Part shown: piece after piece, positions 52,889-61,821 of the stretch
How positions within the stretch are numbered: position 1 is the stretch's first letter
How the letters are laid out: each line of letters starts with the position of its first letter
Assembly: GCF_900115605.1 (NCBI RefSeq)
Contig: NZ_FOXC01000009.1
Span: 1-64,000, forward strand
DNA length: 64,000 nucleotides
Reading direction: 5' to 3'
Source: Halolactibacillus halophilus
GTDB lineage: Bacteria; Bacillota; Bacilli; Bacillales; Amphibacillaceae
The notes under the pieces: generated by a model
Told to the model about the DNA's origin: nothing
The model's input: the letters and a program-made list of their open reading frames with translations, nothing else
Database searches by the model: none
Program-made: the position numbers and the translations under genes

Positions 52889-52926
52889 GCGCTACAATAT
52901 AATCGTCTATCATTAAAAAAATCGGC

Positions 52927-52962
52927 AAAAAGCCCTTCTTCATTATCGAAGAAGGGCTTTTC
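52927..52962. terminator. Bidirectional terminator between the cyclophilin and permease genes
   Basis: AAAAGCCCTTCTTC and GAAGAAGGGCTTTT form a perfect 14-bp stem with a six-base loop and T/A runs on both sides. Confidence 0.93.
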
Positions 52963-53004
52963 GTTACTGAACACGGTTATTGACTAATCATAATGCAGTA
53001 AGTT

Positions 53005-54348
53005 TTACTGAGTTGAGTATTTTTTTCTCTCATTGATGATAAAAATAATATAACCAATCAATGTGACAACTAAGAAAAGAATCCAAGTCAACAGTGACAG
53101 TTGAAAAATCAAGTAAAAGGTTGAAACAACTGCTAACATTGGCACAAGTGGCACAAGCGGTACATAAAAGCTGCCGTCTGTTGGCTTTCCCTCACGCTTT
53201 CGGATAACAATCACACCAATCGCAAGCATCATCATCACGATGAGTGTAACTAAATTTGTGATTTCAGCCAACTGTTGAAGTGGGATCAAACCAGTAAATA
53301 TACTAGTAATAATACCTGCGGTCCAAGTTGCATTGGTTGGAACACCGGTTTTTTTGTTCACTTGATTCATATAACTCGGTAATAGTTCACCTTTACTCAT
53401 CGCATATAACAACCGAGCAAGACCATAAAGCATCGTAATAAGAACCGTTAATAAAGTAAGAATCGCACCGACAGAGACGATGCTTGCGAGCACGTTTTGA
53501 TCAATATAGCGAAGGGCGAAGGCGACAGGGTCTTTAACGTTTAGTTCAGTAAATGGTACGATCCCTGTAAGGACAAGTGTAACTAGAATATATAATAACG
53601 CTGAAATCCCAATCGCAAAAAAGATACCGAGAGGTAGGCTTTTTTGTGGATTCTTTACTTCTTCAGCGGCCATGGAAATGGAATCAAACCCTAAAAATGC
53701 GAAAAATAACAACGCCGCGCCACTCACAACACCAGAGAAGCCAAATGGCATGATTGGTTGCCAATTGCTCGGTTCTACAAAAAAGATACCTACAATAATA
53801 AATAAGGCAATAATGCCAAACTTAATAAAAAACATAAAGTTATTAAGGCGCAATGCTTTTTTAGCCTCAAATGATACCAGCCATGTCACGAATAATGTCA
53901 TCGATACAGCAATTAAATCGATATAGGTGCCTTGTTCAGGATTAAAAGAAGCTTGAAACATTACCGGTAAACCAATACCTAAGCCGTTTAAAAACCCATT
54001 CACATAGCCTGACCAACCCGATGCCACCGAGGCACTAGCGAGTAAGTATTCCCAAATCGCGTACCAACCCGCCACCCAAGCCAAACGCTTACCAGCAATT
54101 CGAAGCATGTAAGCATACGGTCCACCAACAACCGGGTAGCGACTAGCGAGTTCGGCATAACAAAGTCCCATAAGAAAAATGATAAACCCTGCGATAATAA
54201 ATGAAAAAATCAAGCCAGGTCCGGCATACGTTGCTGCGGCCGCACCTGTTACGACAAAGATCCCTGTACCGATAACGGCACCTAGACCTAATAATACTAA
54301 ATCAAGTGTTCCTAAATTCTTTTTCAGTGGAATTGATTCCATACTCAT
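53005..54348 (-). CDS. APC-family amino acid permease
   Basis: Cytoplasmic membrane transporter of 447 residues with about 12 helices. The APC signature GLGAVIGTGIFVVTGAAAATYAGPG occupies helix 1, and AAEEVKNPQKSLP follows helix 6, as in the CAT/YfnA cationic or general amino acid group. Substrate cannot be told. Two ATGs two codons apart both fit the weak site; the first is used. Monocistronic. Confidence 0.9.
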   Translation of the reverse strand: MSMESIPLKKNLGTLDLVLLGLGAVIGTGIFVVTGAAAATYAGPGLIFSFIIAGFIIFLMGLCYAELASRYPVVGGPYAYMLRIAGKRLAWVAGWYAIWEYLLASASVASGWSGYVNGFLNGLGIGLPVMFQASFNPEQGTYIDLIAVSMTLFVTWLVSFEAKKALRLNNFMFFIKFGIIALFIIVGIFFVEPSNWQPIMPFGFSGVVSGAALLFFAFLGFDSISMAAEEVKNPQKSLPLGIFFAIGISALLYILVTLVLTGIVPFTELNVKDPVAFALRYIDQNVLASIVSVGAILTLLTVLITMLYGLARLLYAMSKGELLPSYMNQVNKKTGVPTNATWTAGIITSIFTGLIPLQQLAEITNLVTLIVMMMLAIGVIVIRKREGKPTDGSFYVPLVPLVPMLAVVSTFYLIFQLSLLTWILFLVVTLIGYIIFIINERKKYSTQ

Positions 54349-54433
54349 CCTGTCACTTCCCTTTTCTTGTCTATATCTATATTATCTGATCACATAGTGA
54401 TTCATCTTAATATCGTCATTCAACACAAACTAT

Positions 54434-54703
54434 TTAACTTTTTATGTCGACTGAACAATAAAGTAGCGGTTGTGACTTCAAATCCTCAAATAAGCATATT
54501 AAAGAGGTATAATCTTGTTCTAAATGTTTTTGTAATAGTGCATCGTGTTTAATGATGACTCGGAGTTCTTTTTGAGTTGTCAACACATCCCAGAGCGCAT
54601 CTAAATTCTTACCGTAATATGGTACATCAAAAGTTTCTTTGACAACACAGTGTACATCTTCAATAGATAAAAGTTGCTTACCATCTAAGATTAACATGGT
54701 CAT
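54434..54703 (-). CDS. Barstar family ribonuclease inhibitor
   Basis: Cytoplasmic inhibitor that protects the producer from the neighbouring barnase-like RNase. The 89 residues match barstar in length and keep both key acidic contacts, Asp35 and Asp39, in KNLDALWDVL, at the same numbers as in Bacillus amyloliquefaciens barstar. The ATG overlaps the RNase stop (ATGA), so inhibitor synthesis is coupled to toxin synthesis. Confidence 0.92.
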   Translation of the reverse strand: MTMLILDGKQLLSIEDVHCVVKETFDVPYYGKNLDALWDVLTTQKELRVIIKHDALLQKHLEQDYTSLICLFEDLKSQPLLYCSVDIKS

Positions 54704-55170
54704 TTAGCCTCACCCATGTCTATCTCCCGAAAGGATTCGTAATGGTTATCTGTATAATAGATTGTCCCCTCATTTGAATATACGAGACGTTTTTCGTTAC
54801 GATAGTCCCCGGTATAATCGATATCTGCTTCATAATACGTTGCGTTAGGCAATCGACCTTCTCGGTTATAAAACGGATCCCCGCCAATGCTCATACCTGG
54901 AGCGACGTCATGTAAATTTCCTTCATCTGGCTCCCAGCCTAAGTCATAGGCCTCGTCTTTTGTTAAGTAATTAGACGGTAATGCTTGATAATGAGTAATA
55001 TACGCACTTACCTCATCAACGGTAGTATAATGGCCTGTTTCTTCTATGTTACTATGGTCGACTGTCTGGTCATTAGGTTCTAGAAAGAGATCTAAAATAT
55101 CTTCACCTGAAAAGATTGCCACACCTAGTGTTACAAATAATACGAGTATAAAACGACTGAGTTTGTTCAT
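54700..55170 (-). CDS. Barnase-type extracellular ribonuclease
   Basis: Guanyl-specific RNase of the barnase/N1 family. The 156 residues have an N-terminal hydrophobic segment (about 6-22) as signal peptide or anchor, a linker, and a barnase domain. Every catalytic residue can be placed: Lys71 (barnase Lys27), Glu114 (Glu73), Arg124 and Arg128 (Arg83, Arg87), His143 (His102). The family pattern YLTKDEAYDLGW and GRLPNATYYEADIDY is intact. Secretion is predicted; a clear cleavage site is not obvious. Paired with barstar directly downstream. Confidence 0.93.
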   Translation of the reverse strand: MNKLSRFILVLFVTLGVAIFSGEDILDLFLEPNDQTVDHSNIEETGHYTTVDEVSAYITHYQALPSNYLTKDEAYDLGWEPDEGNLHDVAPGMSIGGDPFYNREGRLPNATYYEADIDYTGDYRNEKRLVYSNEGTIYYTDNHYESFREIDMGEAK

Positions 55171-55313
55171 AAAGTCATCCTCCTATGTATGCTATAATCC
55201 GTACCATTATATACAATCACGCCGTGACTGCCAATAGGTTTTAAGTATTTTTCTTATGATACCCTTTTCATTTCAACGATTATCTAGCGTCTATGTGACT
55301 TTTTAGTTTTTGA

Positions 55314-55345
55314 CAGAAAAAAAGACCTCGCAAATGCTGGTCTTT
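55314..55345 (-). terminator. Terminator of the acetyltransferase gene
   Basis: On the minus strand AAAGACC and GGTCTTT pair around an 11-base loop, followed by seven T, 32 bases after the stop. Confidence 0.8.
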
Positions 55346-55376
55346 GTCAAATGCGCTGGTCTCATCTTTTGATCGT

Positions 55377-55940
55377 TCAACCTTCTTGATTTATTTGTTT
55401 AATAATCCGTGCTGGATTTCCGCCGATAACGACGTTATCGGGAAAACTCTTTGTGACAACGGCACCAGATGCGACAACCACACCATTGCCTAACGTGACA
55501 CCAGGATTAATAATCGCACCCCCGCCAATCCAAACATTATCACCAATCGTGATTGGTTTTGCTAATTCTTTTCCCGAATTCCGTGAGAGGTGTTCAATTG
55601 GATGTGTCGCAGTGTAGATTTGAACATTCGGTGCGAGCATACAGTTATCCCCCATCCGTACTTCAGCTACATCTAAAATTACACTATCAAAATTCGCATA
55701 AAAATTTTCACCGACATATGTGTTATAGCCATAGTCAAACCGGATATTCGGTTCCATATAAATATTCTCACCTGATTCTCCAAGTAAAGCTTTCAGTAAC
55801 TCCTTGCGTATTTCTGGTTCTTCTTCTGTTGTCGTATTATAACGCCTAACCTTTTTTCTAGCGCTAAGGCGGTCATTTACTAATGTATCATCACTTGGGT
55901 CATACATGTCTCCCGCCAACATCTTTTCTTTTTCAGTCAT
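55377..55940 (-). CDS. maa: Maltose/galactoside O-acetyltransferase family (Maa/LacA/NodL)
   Basis: Left-handed beta-helix acetyltransferase that transfers acetyl from acetyl-CoA to sugars. 187 residues from [15 protein letters not shown], the usual N terminus; the frame starts eight codons earlier, but GAGG lies 9 bases before this ATG. Active-site histidine lies in YTATHPIEH, and the hexapeptide repeats run from [13 protein letters not shown] to the end. The natural acceptor is unknown. Monocistronic. Confidence 0.88.
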   Translation of the reverse strand: MTEKEKMLAGDMYDPSDDTLVNDRLSARKKVRRYNTTTEEEPEIRKELLKALLGESGENIYMEPNIRFDYGYNTYVGENFYANFDSVILDVAEVRMGDNCMLAPNVQIYTATHPIEHLSRNSGKELAKPITIGDNVWIGGGAIINPGVTLGNGVVVASGAVVTKSFPDNVVIGGNPARIIKQINQEG

Positions 55941-56015
55941 CATTTCTTTCCTCTTTTCTGTCATATATAATTATCATACTTATCTTTAAGATTAGTTTAA
56001 CATAATATTGGCACC

Positions 56016-56888
56016 CTACGTTGTTTCCAAAAAGTGATTATAGAATGTTATTATTTTTTCTGACTTAAGTGAGTGCTTTGGATAGATGAAGTACAGGGGG
56101 CGTTCAATTGAGACGTCCGAAAGCAAGACATAATCAAGGGTTTGATCTGTCACTTCTTTTAGAGCAACATTTTTATACATAAAAGAAACTGCATCAGTCT
56201 GTTTAATCAGTGATTTTAACAACATAAAACTTCCAATCTCGTATATCTTTTTAAATGACAGTAGAGAATCGTTCTGCTCTTTTAGATATTGTTCAAAAAT
56301 ATTCCGAGTACCTGAACCTTGTTCCCTTAAAATTAATGGATAAGCGTACAAGTCTTTTAGTTGTCTCGTCTGACTTAATAGGGGATGTCCTTGTCTTACG
56401 ACCGCTCTAAACTGCGCACGGGTGAAAGCTTCATAATTAAACATATCTTTATCAAAAATGCCTTCTATAAATGCGCCGTCAAGTTCATCATCAAGTAGTT
56501 TTTGTAACATCACTTGGGTATTGTTAACCGTCACTGATACATCCTCATACCCTTTTGTGACATATTGATTTAGGTAGTGTGTTAAATAGTAATCAGCAAT
56601 TGATAATGTTGCGCCAATTCTAATTGGCTGTGAGACGCGATTTAATTTATTAACTAAGTGGGCTTCGTTTGCGCGCTGTACTTGCACATAATTATATATA
56701 ATCTCCCCTTGTTTTGTGAGATTAATCGCTTTGCCTTTCACTTCAATAAGTGAAAGGCCATAGTGGGCTTCTAATTTTTTAATGTGTTGACTAACTGCTG
56801 GTTGCGTTAAATTTAATGCTTCAGCTGCTTTGGTGTAATTTTTATATTCAACCACCTTTATAAAGGTCAGGAGTTTTTGGTCCAGCAT
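56016..56888 (-). CDS. LysR-family regulator divergent from yeiH
   Basis: Transcriptional regulator of 290 residues, starting MLDQKLLTFIKVVEYKNYTKAA; AAGGA lies 8 bases before this ATG but only 2 bases from the ATG two codons earlier. Winged helix-turn-helix at about 1-62 and effector domain at about 88-285. It resembles the CysL/YeiE group that sits next to YeiH-type exporters, which suggests control of the divergent exporter by a sulfur compound. That link is inferred from position. Confidence 0.87.
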   Translation of the reverse strand: MLDQKLLTFIKVVEYKNYTKAAEALNLTQPAVSQHIKKLEAHYGLSLIEVKGKAINLTKQGEIIYNYVQVQRANEAHLVNKLNRVSQPIRIGATLSIADYYLTHYLNQYVTKGYEDVSVTVNNTQVMLQKLLDDELDGAFIEGIFDKDMFNYEAFTRAQFRAVVRQGHPLLSQTRQLKDLYAYPLILREQGSGTRNIFEQYLKEQNDSLLSFKKIYEIGSFMLLKSLIKQTDAVSFMYKNVALKEVTDQTLDYVLLSDVSIERPLYFIYPKHSLKSEKIITFYNHFLETT

Positions 56889-56955
56889 TTTCATCGTCCT
56901 TTCTATAGATCAAAACAAGCATTGCGGCAACACGTGATGGTTCGATTATCAATAG

Positions 56956-57013
56956 TATAACATAAATTTATCTTTAATAATAAATCATCATTTTATATTA
57001 TGTAAATGTTATA
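56956..57013. promoter_or_regulatory. Spaced inverted repeat between the LysR gene and yeiH
   Basis: TATAACAT (56956-56963) and ATGTTATA (57006-57013) are perfect inverted copies separated by 42 AT-rich bases. The left copy overlaps the likely -10 (TATACT on the minus strand) of the LysR gene and the right copy lies about 40 bases before yeiH. They could be two half-sites for the regulator. Confidence 0.4.
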
Positions 57014-57052
57014 TTATGCTTAGGTTATCTTAAATTGAAAGGTATGAGTTCA

Positions 57053-58051
57053 ATGAAAAAAATATTACCCGGTCTAATTCTCTCGATATTGATTGCAGCG
57101 ATGGCAACTTTAATTGAAGGTTTAATACCTATTCACATTATCGGACGCGCTGTGATGGCTTTATTTATCGGGATCGCCTTACACCCACTCCTCTATAAAC
57201 ATCCGCTATTTTTAACTGGTTTAACCTTTACATCAAAAAAACTGTTGAAGTTAGCGATTATCTTAATGGGTAGTTCACTCAGCATGTCCGTCATTTTTAA
57301 CGTAGGTAAACTATCACTTAATGTGATGGTCTTTACTTTAATCACGTGCTTCTTAGGTGGTTATCTGATCGGTAAGCTATTCGGAATTGATTGGCGCTTG
57401 AGTTCATTGATCTCGGCGGGTACTGGTATTTGCGGGGGATCAGCGATTGCAGCTTTGTCCCCTGTTATTAAAGCACGCGATGCTGATGTGAGCTATGCAA
57501 TGTCAACAACATTTCTGTTTGATATGTTGATGATTCTCTTATTTCCAATGATAGGACAGTGGCTCGGACTGTCTGACATCGCTTATGGTCTATGGACGGG
57601 GACAGCTGTTAATGATACCTCAAGTGTGGTGGCTGCTGGTTATGCGTTCACTGAACAAGCTGGTAACTTTGCGACAACTGTTAAATTAACGAGAACGTTG
57701 GCCATTATACCGACGATCCTTGTGTTTTCAATGATTCAGCATCGACTTGAACCGGCTGATAGCCGTCCGGCGTTTAAACTCACGCGGATCTTTCCTTGGT
57801 TTATTTTAGGTTTTGTTGCGATGGCGCTATTTAATACCGTCGGTCTTATTCCAGTCTCGCTTAAAGTATCTTTAACAACGATGAGTAAATTCCTTATGGT
57901 CATGGCGCTTGGAGCGATTGGCTTAAAAACTTCGTTAACAGATATAAAACAATCGGGCGTAAGACCTTTTATGCTAGGTTTTATTATTTCTGCTTTAGTG
58001 GTGATTGTCGCTTTTATCGTTGAAATAATGATGGGATTAATTACTTTTTAA
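57053..58051 (+). CDS. yeiH: YeiH/UPF0324 family membrane protein (putative sulfur-anion exporter)
   Basis: Membrane protein of 332 residues with about ten helices; UPF0324 (Cons_hypoth698) family, several members of which are linked to sulfite or sulfonate export. Typical are ISAGTGICGGSAIAALSPVIKA and WTGTAVNDTSSVVAAGY in the two inverted halves. I start at the ATG at 57053, 9 bases behind GAAAGG; the upstream TTG in frame overlaps that site. Substrate unproven. Confidence 0.87.
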   Translation: MKKILPGLILSILIAAMATLIEGLIPIHIIGRAVMALFIGIALHPLLYKHPLFLTGLTFTSKKLLKLAIILMGSSLSMSVIFNVGKLSLNVMVFTLITCFLGGYLIGKLFGIDWRLSSLISAGTGICGGSAIAALSPVIKARDADVSYAMSTTFLFDMLMILLFPMIGQWLGLSDIAYGLWTGTAVNDTSSVVAAGYAFTEQAGNFATTVKLTRTLAIIPTILVFSMIQHRLEPADSRPAFKLTRIFPWFILGFVAMALFNTVGLIPVSLKVSLTTMSKFLMVMALGAIGLKTSLTDIKQSGVRPFMLGFIISALVVIVAFIVEIMMGLITF

Positions 58052-58111
58052 CTGTCTTATTTTGTGGTATTATTAAGTAGTGGTTAAAATACTGTTGAAG
58101 AGGTGATAAAT

Positions 58112-58330
58112 ATGGATATTAAAGGAATCATTGATGACGTGGTAAGTAAGGTGCGTTCAGATGAAAATTTCAAAGAAAAGTTTTTTGATGATCCAACCAC
58201 AACTATAGAAGAAACATTCAATATAAATTTACCAAACGAACACATTGACCCGATTGTCGAAGGGGTAAAGGCAAAGTTAAATTTAGAAAAAGTCGATGAT
58301 ATGTTAGATAATGCTAAAAAGTTCTTTTAA
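58112..58330 (+). CDS. Small acidic/basic helical protein of unknown function (72 aa)
   Basis: From ATG 58112 (behind GAAGAGGTGAT) the product is MDIKGIIDDVVSKV... ending in DDMLDNAKKFF. It resembles small Firmicutes proteins of the pattern MDIKxIIxxVVxKVxxDxxLxxKFxxxPxxTVE, with a conserved D/N-P turn and a second helix IVEGVKAKLNL. This resembles leader-like (Nif11/NHLP-type) small proteins, but no modifying enzymes are nearby, so a precursor role is unsupported. It follows yeiH by 60 bases and ends at a strong terminator. Confidence 0.75.
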   Translation: MDIKGIIDDVVSKVRSDENFKEKFFDDPTTTIEETFNINLPNEHIDPIVEGVKAKLNLEKVDDMLDNAKKFF

Positions 58331-58365
58331 TTAAAAGTAATAAGATACCTTCAAATATAAAAAGA

Positions 58366-58404
58366 AAAAAGCCGTCATCACATATTCATGTGGACGGCTT
58401 TTTT
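58366..58404. terminator. Bidirectional terminator between the 72-aa gene and metY
   Basis: AAAAAAGCCGTC pairs with GACGGCTTTTTT, with a further CACAT/ATGTG stem inside. T-runs on both strands; the genes are convergent. Confidence 0.93.
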
Positions 58405-58427
58405 CGCACGTGTATATATGCATATCG

Positions 58428-59705
58428 TTATGAGACTCGTGACACATCAAGTGCTTGTTGAATGTCTTCAAGTATATCTTCGATATCTTCAAGGCCAACA
58501 GATAAGCGAATGAGACCAGGTGTGATGCCTGCTTCTTTTAGTTGGTCATCTGTTAATTGTCGATGTGTTTCAGAAGCTGGGTGTAAAACGCAAGTACGAA
58601 TATCAGCGACGTGGACGACATTACTCGCGAGTTTTAGCGCATCCATGAACTTGATTGCCCGTTCTTTTCCCCCAGCAATATCAAAAGATATAACCCCACT
58701 CGCCCCTTTTGGTGTATATTTTTTCATTCGCTCATGGTATCGATCGGTCGGAAGACCGGGATAGAAAATGGCTTGAACATCTGATGTATCATTTAAGAAA
58801 GTTGCAACTTCTAAAGCATTCTGACAATGCTTTTCAATTCGAACCGCTAATGTTTCAAGACCTAAATTCAATAAAAAGGCTGTATGTGCCGCTGGATAAG
58901 CCCCGATATCACGCATTAACTGGACCCGGGCTTTTGTTATATAGGCTGCGTCCTTAAAATCTTTCGTATAGACAACCCCGTGATAAGAGGCATCTGGTTC
59001 GGTGAATTCCGGGAACTTGCCATTAGACCAATCAAACTGACCACTATCGACAATCACACCGCCGACTTGAACAGCGTGGCCGTCCATATATTTGGTCGTT
59101 GAATGGATGACGATATCAGCACCAAATTCAATCGGACGACAAAGAATCGGTGTGGCGAATGTGTTATCAATAATTAGTGGTAGCTTGTTATTGTGTGCAA
59201 GTGCAGCAAATTTTTCTATATCTAAGATGGTCATCGCTGGATTGGCAATCGTTTCACCAAAGATAGCTTTGGTATTTGGTTTCACGTGCTGCTGCAATTC
59301 ATCTAGAGACGTTTCAGGGGCGACAAATGTACAATCAATACCGAAGCGCTTAAATGTCACCGCAAATAAGTTAACTGTTCCTCCGTATATCGTCGAGGCA
59401 CTAATGAAATGATCCCCCGCTTTTAAGATGGTGAGTAAACTTATCATTGATGCGGCCTGACCAGATGAGGTACAAAGCGCCCCAACACCACCCTCCATCG
59501 AGGCGATTTTTTCTTCAACTGCTTGTACCGTTGGATTAGAAATTCGCGAATACATATGTCCTTCCTTTGTTAAATCAAATAATTGACCGATGTCTTCAGT
59601 AGAATCATATGTGTAGGTCGTACTTTGATAGATCGGTAAGGCTCTTGGTTCACCATTTTTCGGATGATACCCTTCGTGTAAAACTTTTGTATTCATTCTC
59701 ATCAT
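58428..59705 (-). CDS. metY: O-acetylhomoserine sulfhydrylase
   Basis: PLP enzyme making homocysteine from O-acetylhomoserine and sulfide. 425 residues, the length of MetY rather than of cystathionine synthases (about 380). PLP lysine Lys205 lies in HSTTKYMDGH; SRISNPT and TSSGQAA are typical. GGAGG precedes the ATG; ATG at codon 2 is also possible. No SAM riboswitch is seen upstream. Its neighbourhood with a YeiH-type sulfur exporter may be more than chance. Confidence 0.95.
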   Translation of the reverse strand: MMRMNTKVLHEGYHPKNGEPRALPIYQSTTYTYDSTEDIGQLFDLTKEGHMYSRISNPTVQAVEEKIASMEGGVGALCTSSGQAASMISLLTILKAGDHFISASTIYGGTVNLFAVTFKRFGIDCTFVAPETSLDELQQHVKPNTKAIFGETIANPAMTILDIEKFAALAHNNKLPLIIDNTFATPILCRPIEFGADIVIHSTTKYMDGHAVQVGGVIVDSGQFDWSNGKFPEFTEPDASYHGVVYTKDFKDAAYITKARVQLMRDIGAYPAAHTAFLLNLGLETLAVRIEKHCQNALEVATFLNDTSDVQAIFYPGLPTDRYHERMKKYTPKGASGVISFDIAGGKERAIKFMDALKLASNVVHVADIRTCVLHPASETHRQLTDDQLKEAGITPGLIRLSVGLEDIEDILEDIQQALDVSRVS

Positions 59706-59747
59706 TATTGCCTCCAGTATATGTCGTGTTATAAGCTCTTATTATTT

Positions 59748-59776
59748 ACTATATCATAAATATTCTGACAATTAAA
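59748..59776 (-). promoter_or_regulatory. Candidate promoter of metY within an inverted repeat
   Basis: Minus strand: TTTAAT (59771-59776), 17-base spacer, TATAGT (59748-59753). It is bracketed by the 10-bp perfect inverted repeat GTTATAAGCT (59728-59737) / AGCTTATAAC (59786-59795), a possible operator pair. Confidence 0.5.
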
Positions 59777-59795
59777 CATTATGAAAGCTTATAAC

Positions 59796-60047
59796 TTATA
59801 TCTGGATCAAATAGGATGCTATATTTTTGTACTTGGCAAATTCACCGGTGCAAAACATCGATTCAACTTTTGGATTCGATGCTTTATGTCTCAACGATTT
59901 GACTGTTGTCACGCGGTTTTGATTAATTATTAATTTCATTTTGCCGTATACTATTCTCTCTTATATTTTATCGAACACGGGCGCCCTTTAAGGTGTCCTT
60001 ACAGCCCCCCCTCCCGCAACATTCGTGATAATGTAAGGTAAGGTAGT
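59796..60047. other. Non-coding region between metY and the yjiH-like gene
   Basis: With the metY leader this makes a 342-base gap. No open frame with coding character is seen. It contains an imperfect hairpin around CATCGATTC...GGATTCGATG (about 59847-59881) and, right after the yjiH-like stop, a G-rich stretch on the minus strand with GGGAGGGGGGC and GGGCGCCC (about 59990-60020). No U-tract terminator is evident for the yjiH-like gene. Confidence 0.4.
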
Positions 60048-61403
60048 TCAATAAAATTGAATAATATCTTGCCAGACAAGGAGTTGAGTGATCAAGTACA
60101 GGAATGGAATCGAAAAGAGCGTTCTAAAGAGGAACACTTTGACAATATCGATAAAATTTAATCCGATTTTTGTCTTAACTAAAATCATACCCGTTTCAGA
60201 TAAGAAAACAAGTTGAGTAAAAGCTAGGACACCAATAAAGAAACGACTTGCTTCAGACGTTGCGCTTGTGATAAACAGAGCCGGTAAATACATATCAGCA
60301 AAACCGGCAAGGCTAGCAGGTGCCATCATTTCAGCTGTAGATGGAGCGTATCCTAACCATTCATAGAGATAAGTGAACGGCAAACTAATCACTGAAAAGA
60401 ATGGAGTGTACTCCGCAATAATTAACGATAGTGTTCCTACTGTCATGATAATAGGTAAAAATCCAACATAAATATTTATAACGTTTAATAGAGCTTCTTT
60501 TAGCACTTGGAATAATCTCACTTGATCTGCCTGCTTGATTGCTAAGTTATAACTATGCTTAAGTAAAGAGATATCATTTGGTACCGCCATTGATTTTGGT
60601 GTTGTGCCGGGGTAATACGTCTCTGTAAATTTCTTTAACGGCATCCGTGACGTAATAAATGCTAATAGAATCGTTATGACGACAATCGACCCATAAAAAA
60701 TAGGAAAGATGTGCCCAAATCGCAGTTCTTCAGCGACGGCAGCCGCAAAGGCAATTCCAACAATTGAAAAGCTCGTCGCAATAATATAAGCTTCTCTTCG
60801 GTTATAGTAACCACGTTGATATTGTTGGTCCGTGACGACAATCCCAATCGTTCCATCACCAACAAATGAGGCAATCGCATCAATCGTTGAATAACCTGGA
60901 ACTTTAAATAGTTTCACTACCACCGGACCGAGTAAGGTCCCAATAAATTCAACGACACCAAAATGCGTTAATAACGGTAAAGCAAGAATACCAACTAAAA
61001 ACGTTATGTATAACGTCGTTAATAACCCCTCATCTCCCACCATCACCCCACCTGTATTTGGGTCAATGAAGACATCCGCTATAATGTTACCCTTTAACCA
61101 TTGATGCACTACCATAAGGTAAAGCAATGACCCCAACACCCTTAATAGAACGTTTAATGGGGAAGTTTTAAACACATCATTCAAGGTGTTACTTTTTGAG
61201 GTATATACCGTAAAAATCAGTGTCATAACGAGGACAATCCAGGACATGATAATGGTTAAGGTGATAAAACTGTCCAACATATATGTCGTCACCCCATTAA
61301 CGATGTGTGAAATCATAATTTTACTTTCACCATTAAAAGTGACGGGCATTAAGAAAAATAAAAACCCCATCACCGATAAACCAATAAATTTTAAATGTTT
61401 CAT
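60048..61403 (-). CDS. yjiH: YjiH family membrane protein (nucleoside-recognition/Gate domain)
   Basis: Polytopic membrane protein of 451 residues with about 11 helices. It carries the Gate (nucleoside recognition) domain features IASFVGDGTIGIVVTDQQYQRG and MAPASLAGFADMYLPALF, typical of the YjiH group. The transported substrate is unknown. The start is ATG 61403 behind TTGGAGG; 17 upstream codons lack a site. Monocistronic, terminator unclear. Confidence 0.85.
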   Translation of the reverse strand: MKHLKFIGLSVMGFLFFLMPVTFNGESKIMISHIVNGVTTYMLDSFITLTIIMSWIVLVMTLIFTVYTSKSNTLNDVFKTSPLNVLLRVLGSLLYLMVVHQWLKGNIIADVFIDPNTGGVMVGDEGLLTTLYITFLVGILALPLLTHFGVVEFIGTLLGPVVVKLFKVPGYSTIDAIASFVGDGTIGIVVTDQQYQRGYYNRREAYIIATSFSIVGIAFAAAVAEELRFGHIFPIFYGSIVVITILLAFITSRMPLKKFTETYYPGTTPKSMAVPNDISLLKHSYNLAIKQADQVRLFQVLKEALLNVINIYVGFLPIIMTVGTLSLIIAEYTPFFSVISLPFTYLYEWLGYAPSTAEMMAPASLAGFADMYLPALFITSATSEASRFFIGVLAFTQLVFLSETGMILVKTKIGLNFIDIVKVFLFRTLFSIPFLYLITQLLVWQDIIQFY

Positions 61404-61570
61404 CTTTACGCCTCCAATGTTTTCAAACGAAACATAGAATACCATACGAAACAAGGTAAAACAAGATGTTTTTGAATAAAATCACAAGATGATGTATAAA
61501 TATGCCCTTTTTTAAAAAAGTTTATATTTTCTAAAAAATTAGACGATATTGATCGATAAGTTTTTTTCTA

Positions 61571-61606
61571 ACTAAAAAAAGCACGCAAGTTTTATTTGCG
61601 TGCTTC
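61571..61606 (-). terminator. Terminator of ywbE
   Basis: On the minus strand AAGCACGCAA pairs with TTGCGTGCTT, followed by a run of T, 7 bases after the ywbE stop. Confidence 0.92.
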
Positions 61607-61612
61607 CAATTA

Positions 61613-61813
61613 TTATTCTGACGGCAGGACGTGTTTGACACGACCGACAACCCCTGATGTGAGTCGGACTTTGATACCGTGCGGATGATTGTTGCTGTTG
61701 GTTAAAATATCTTTTACGATACCTTCTGTTAATTTGTTCGTCCGTTGATCCTGTTTTTGAACGACACTAACTTTAATCCCTGGCTTAATGTTACTTCGAC
61801 TATTTCCATTCAT
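61613..61813 (-). CDS. ywbE: YwbE family (DUF2196) small protein
   Basis: 66-residue KOW-like protein: NIKPGIKVSVVQKQDQRT, LTEGIVKDILTNSNNHPHGIKVRL and GVVGRVKHVL are diagnostic for YwbE. Probably a small beta-barrel; role unknown, perhaps nucleic-acid binding. It follows the DUF2087 regulator by 8 bases, so the two share a transcript. Confidence 0.93.
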   Translation of the reverse strand: MNGNSRSNIKPGIKVSVVQKQDQRTNKLTEGIVKDILTNSNNHPHGIKVRLTSGVVGRVKHVLPSE

Positions 61814-61821
61814 GTTTTCAC

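Noticed and set aside
59706-60047. SAM riboswitch (S-box) upstream of metY
   Set aside because: The conserved S-box helices and core motifs were not found on the minus strand. The G-rich run belongs to the 3' side of the preceding gene.
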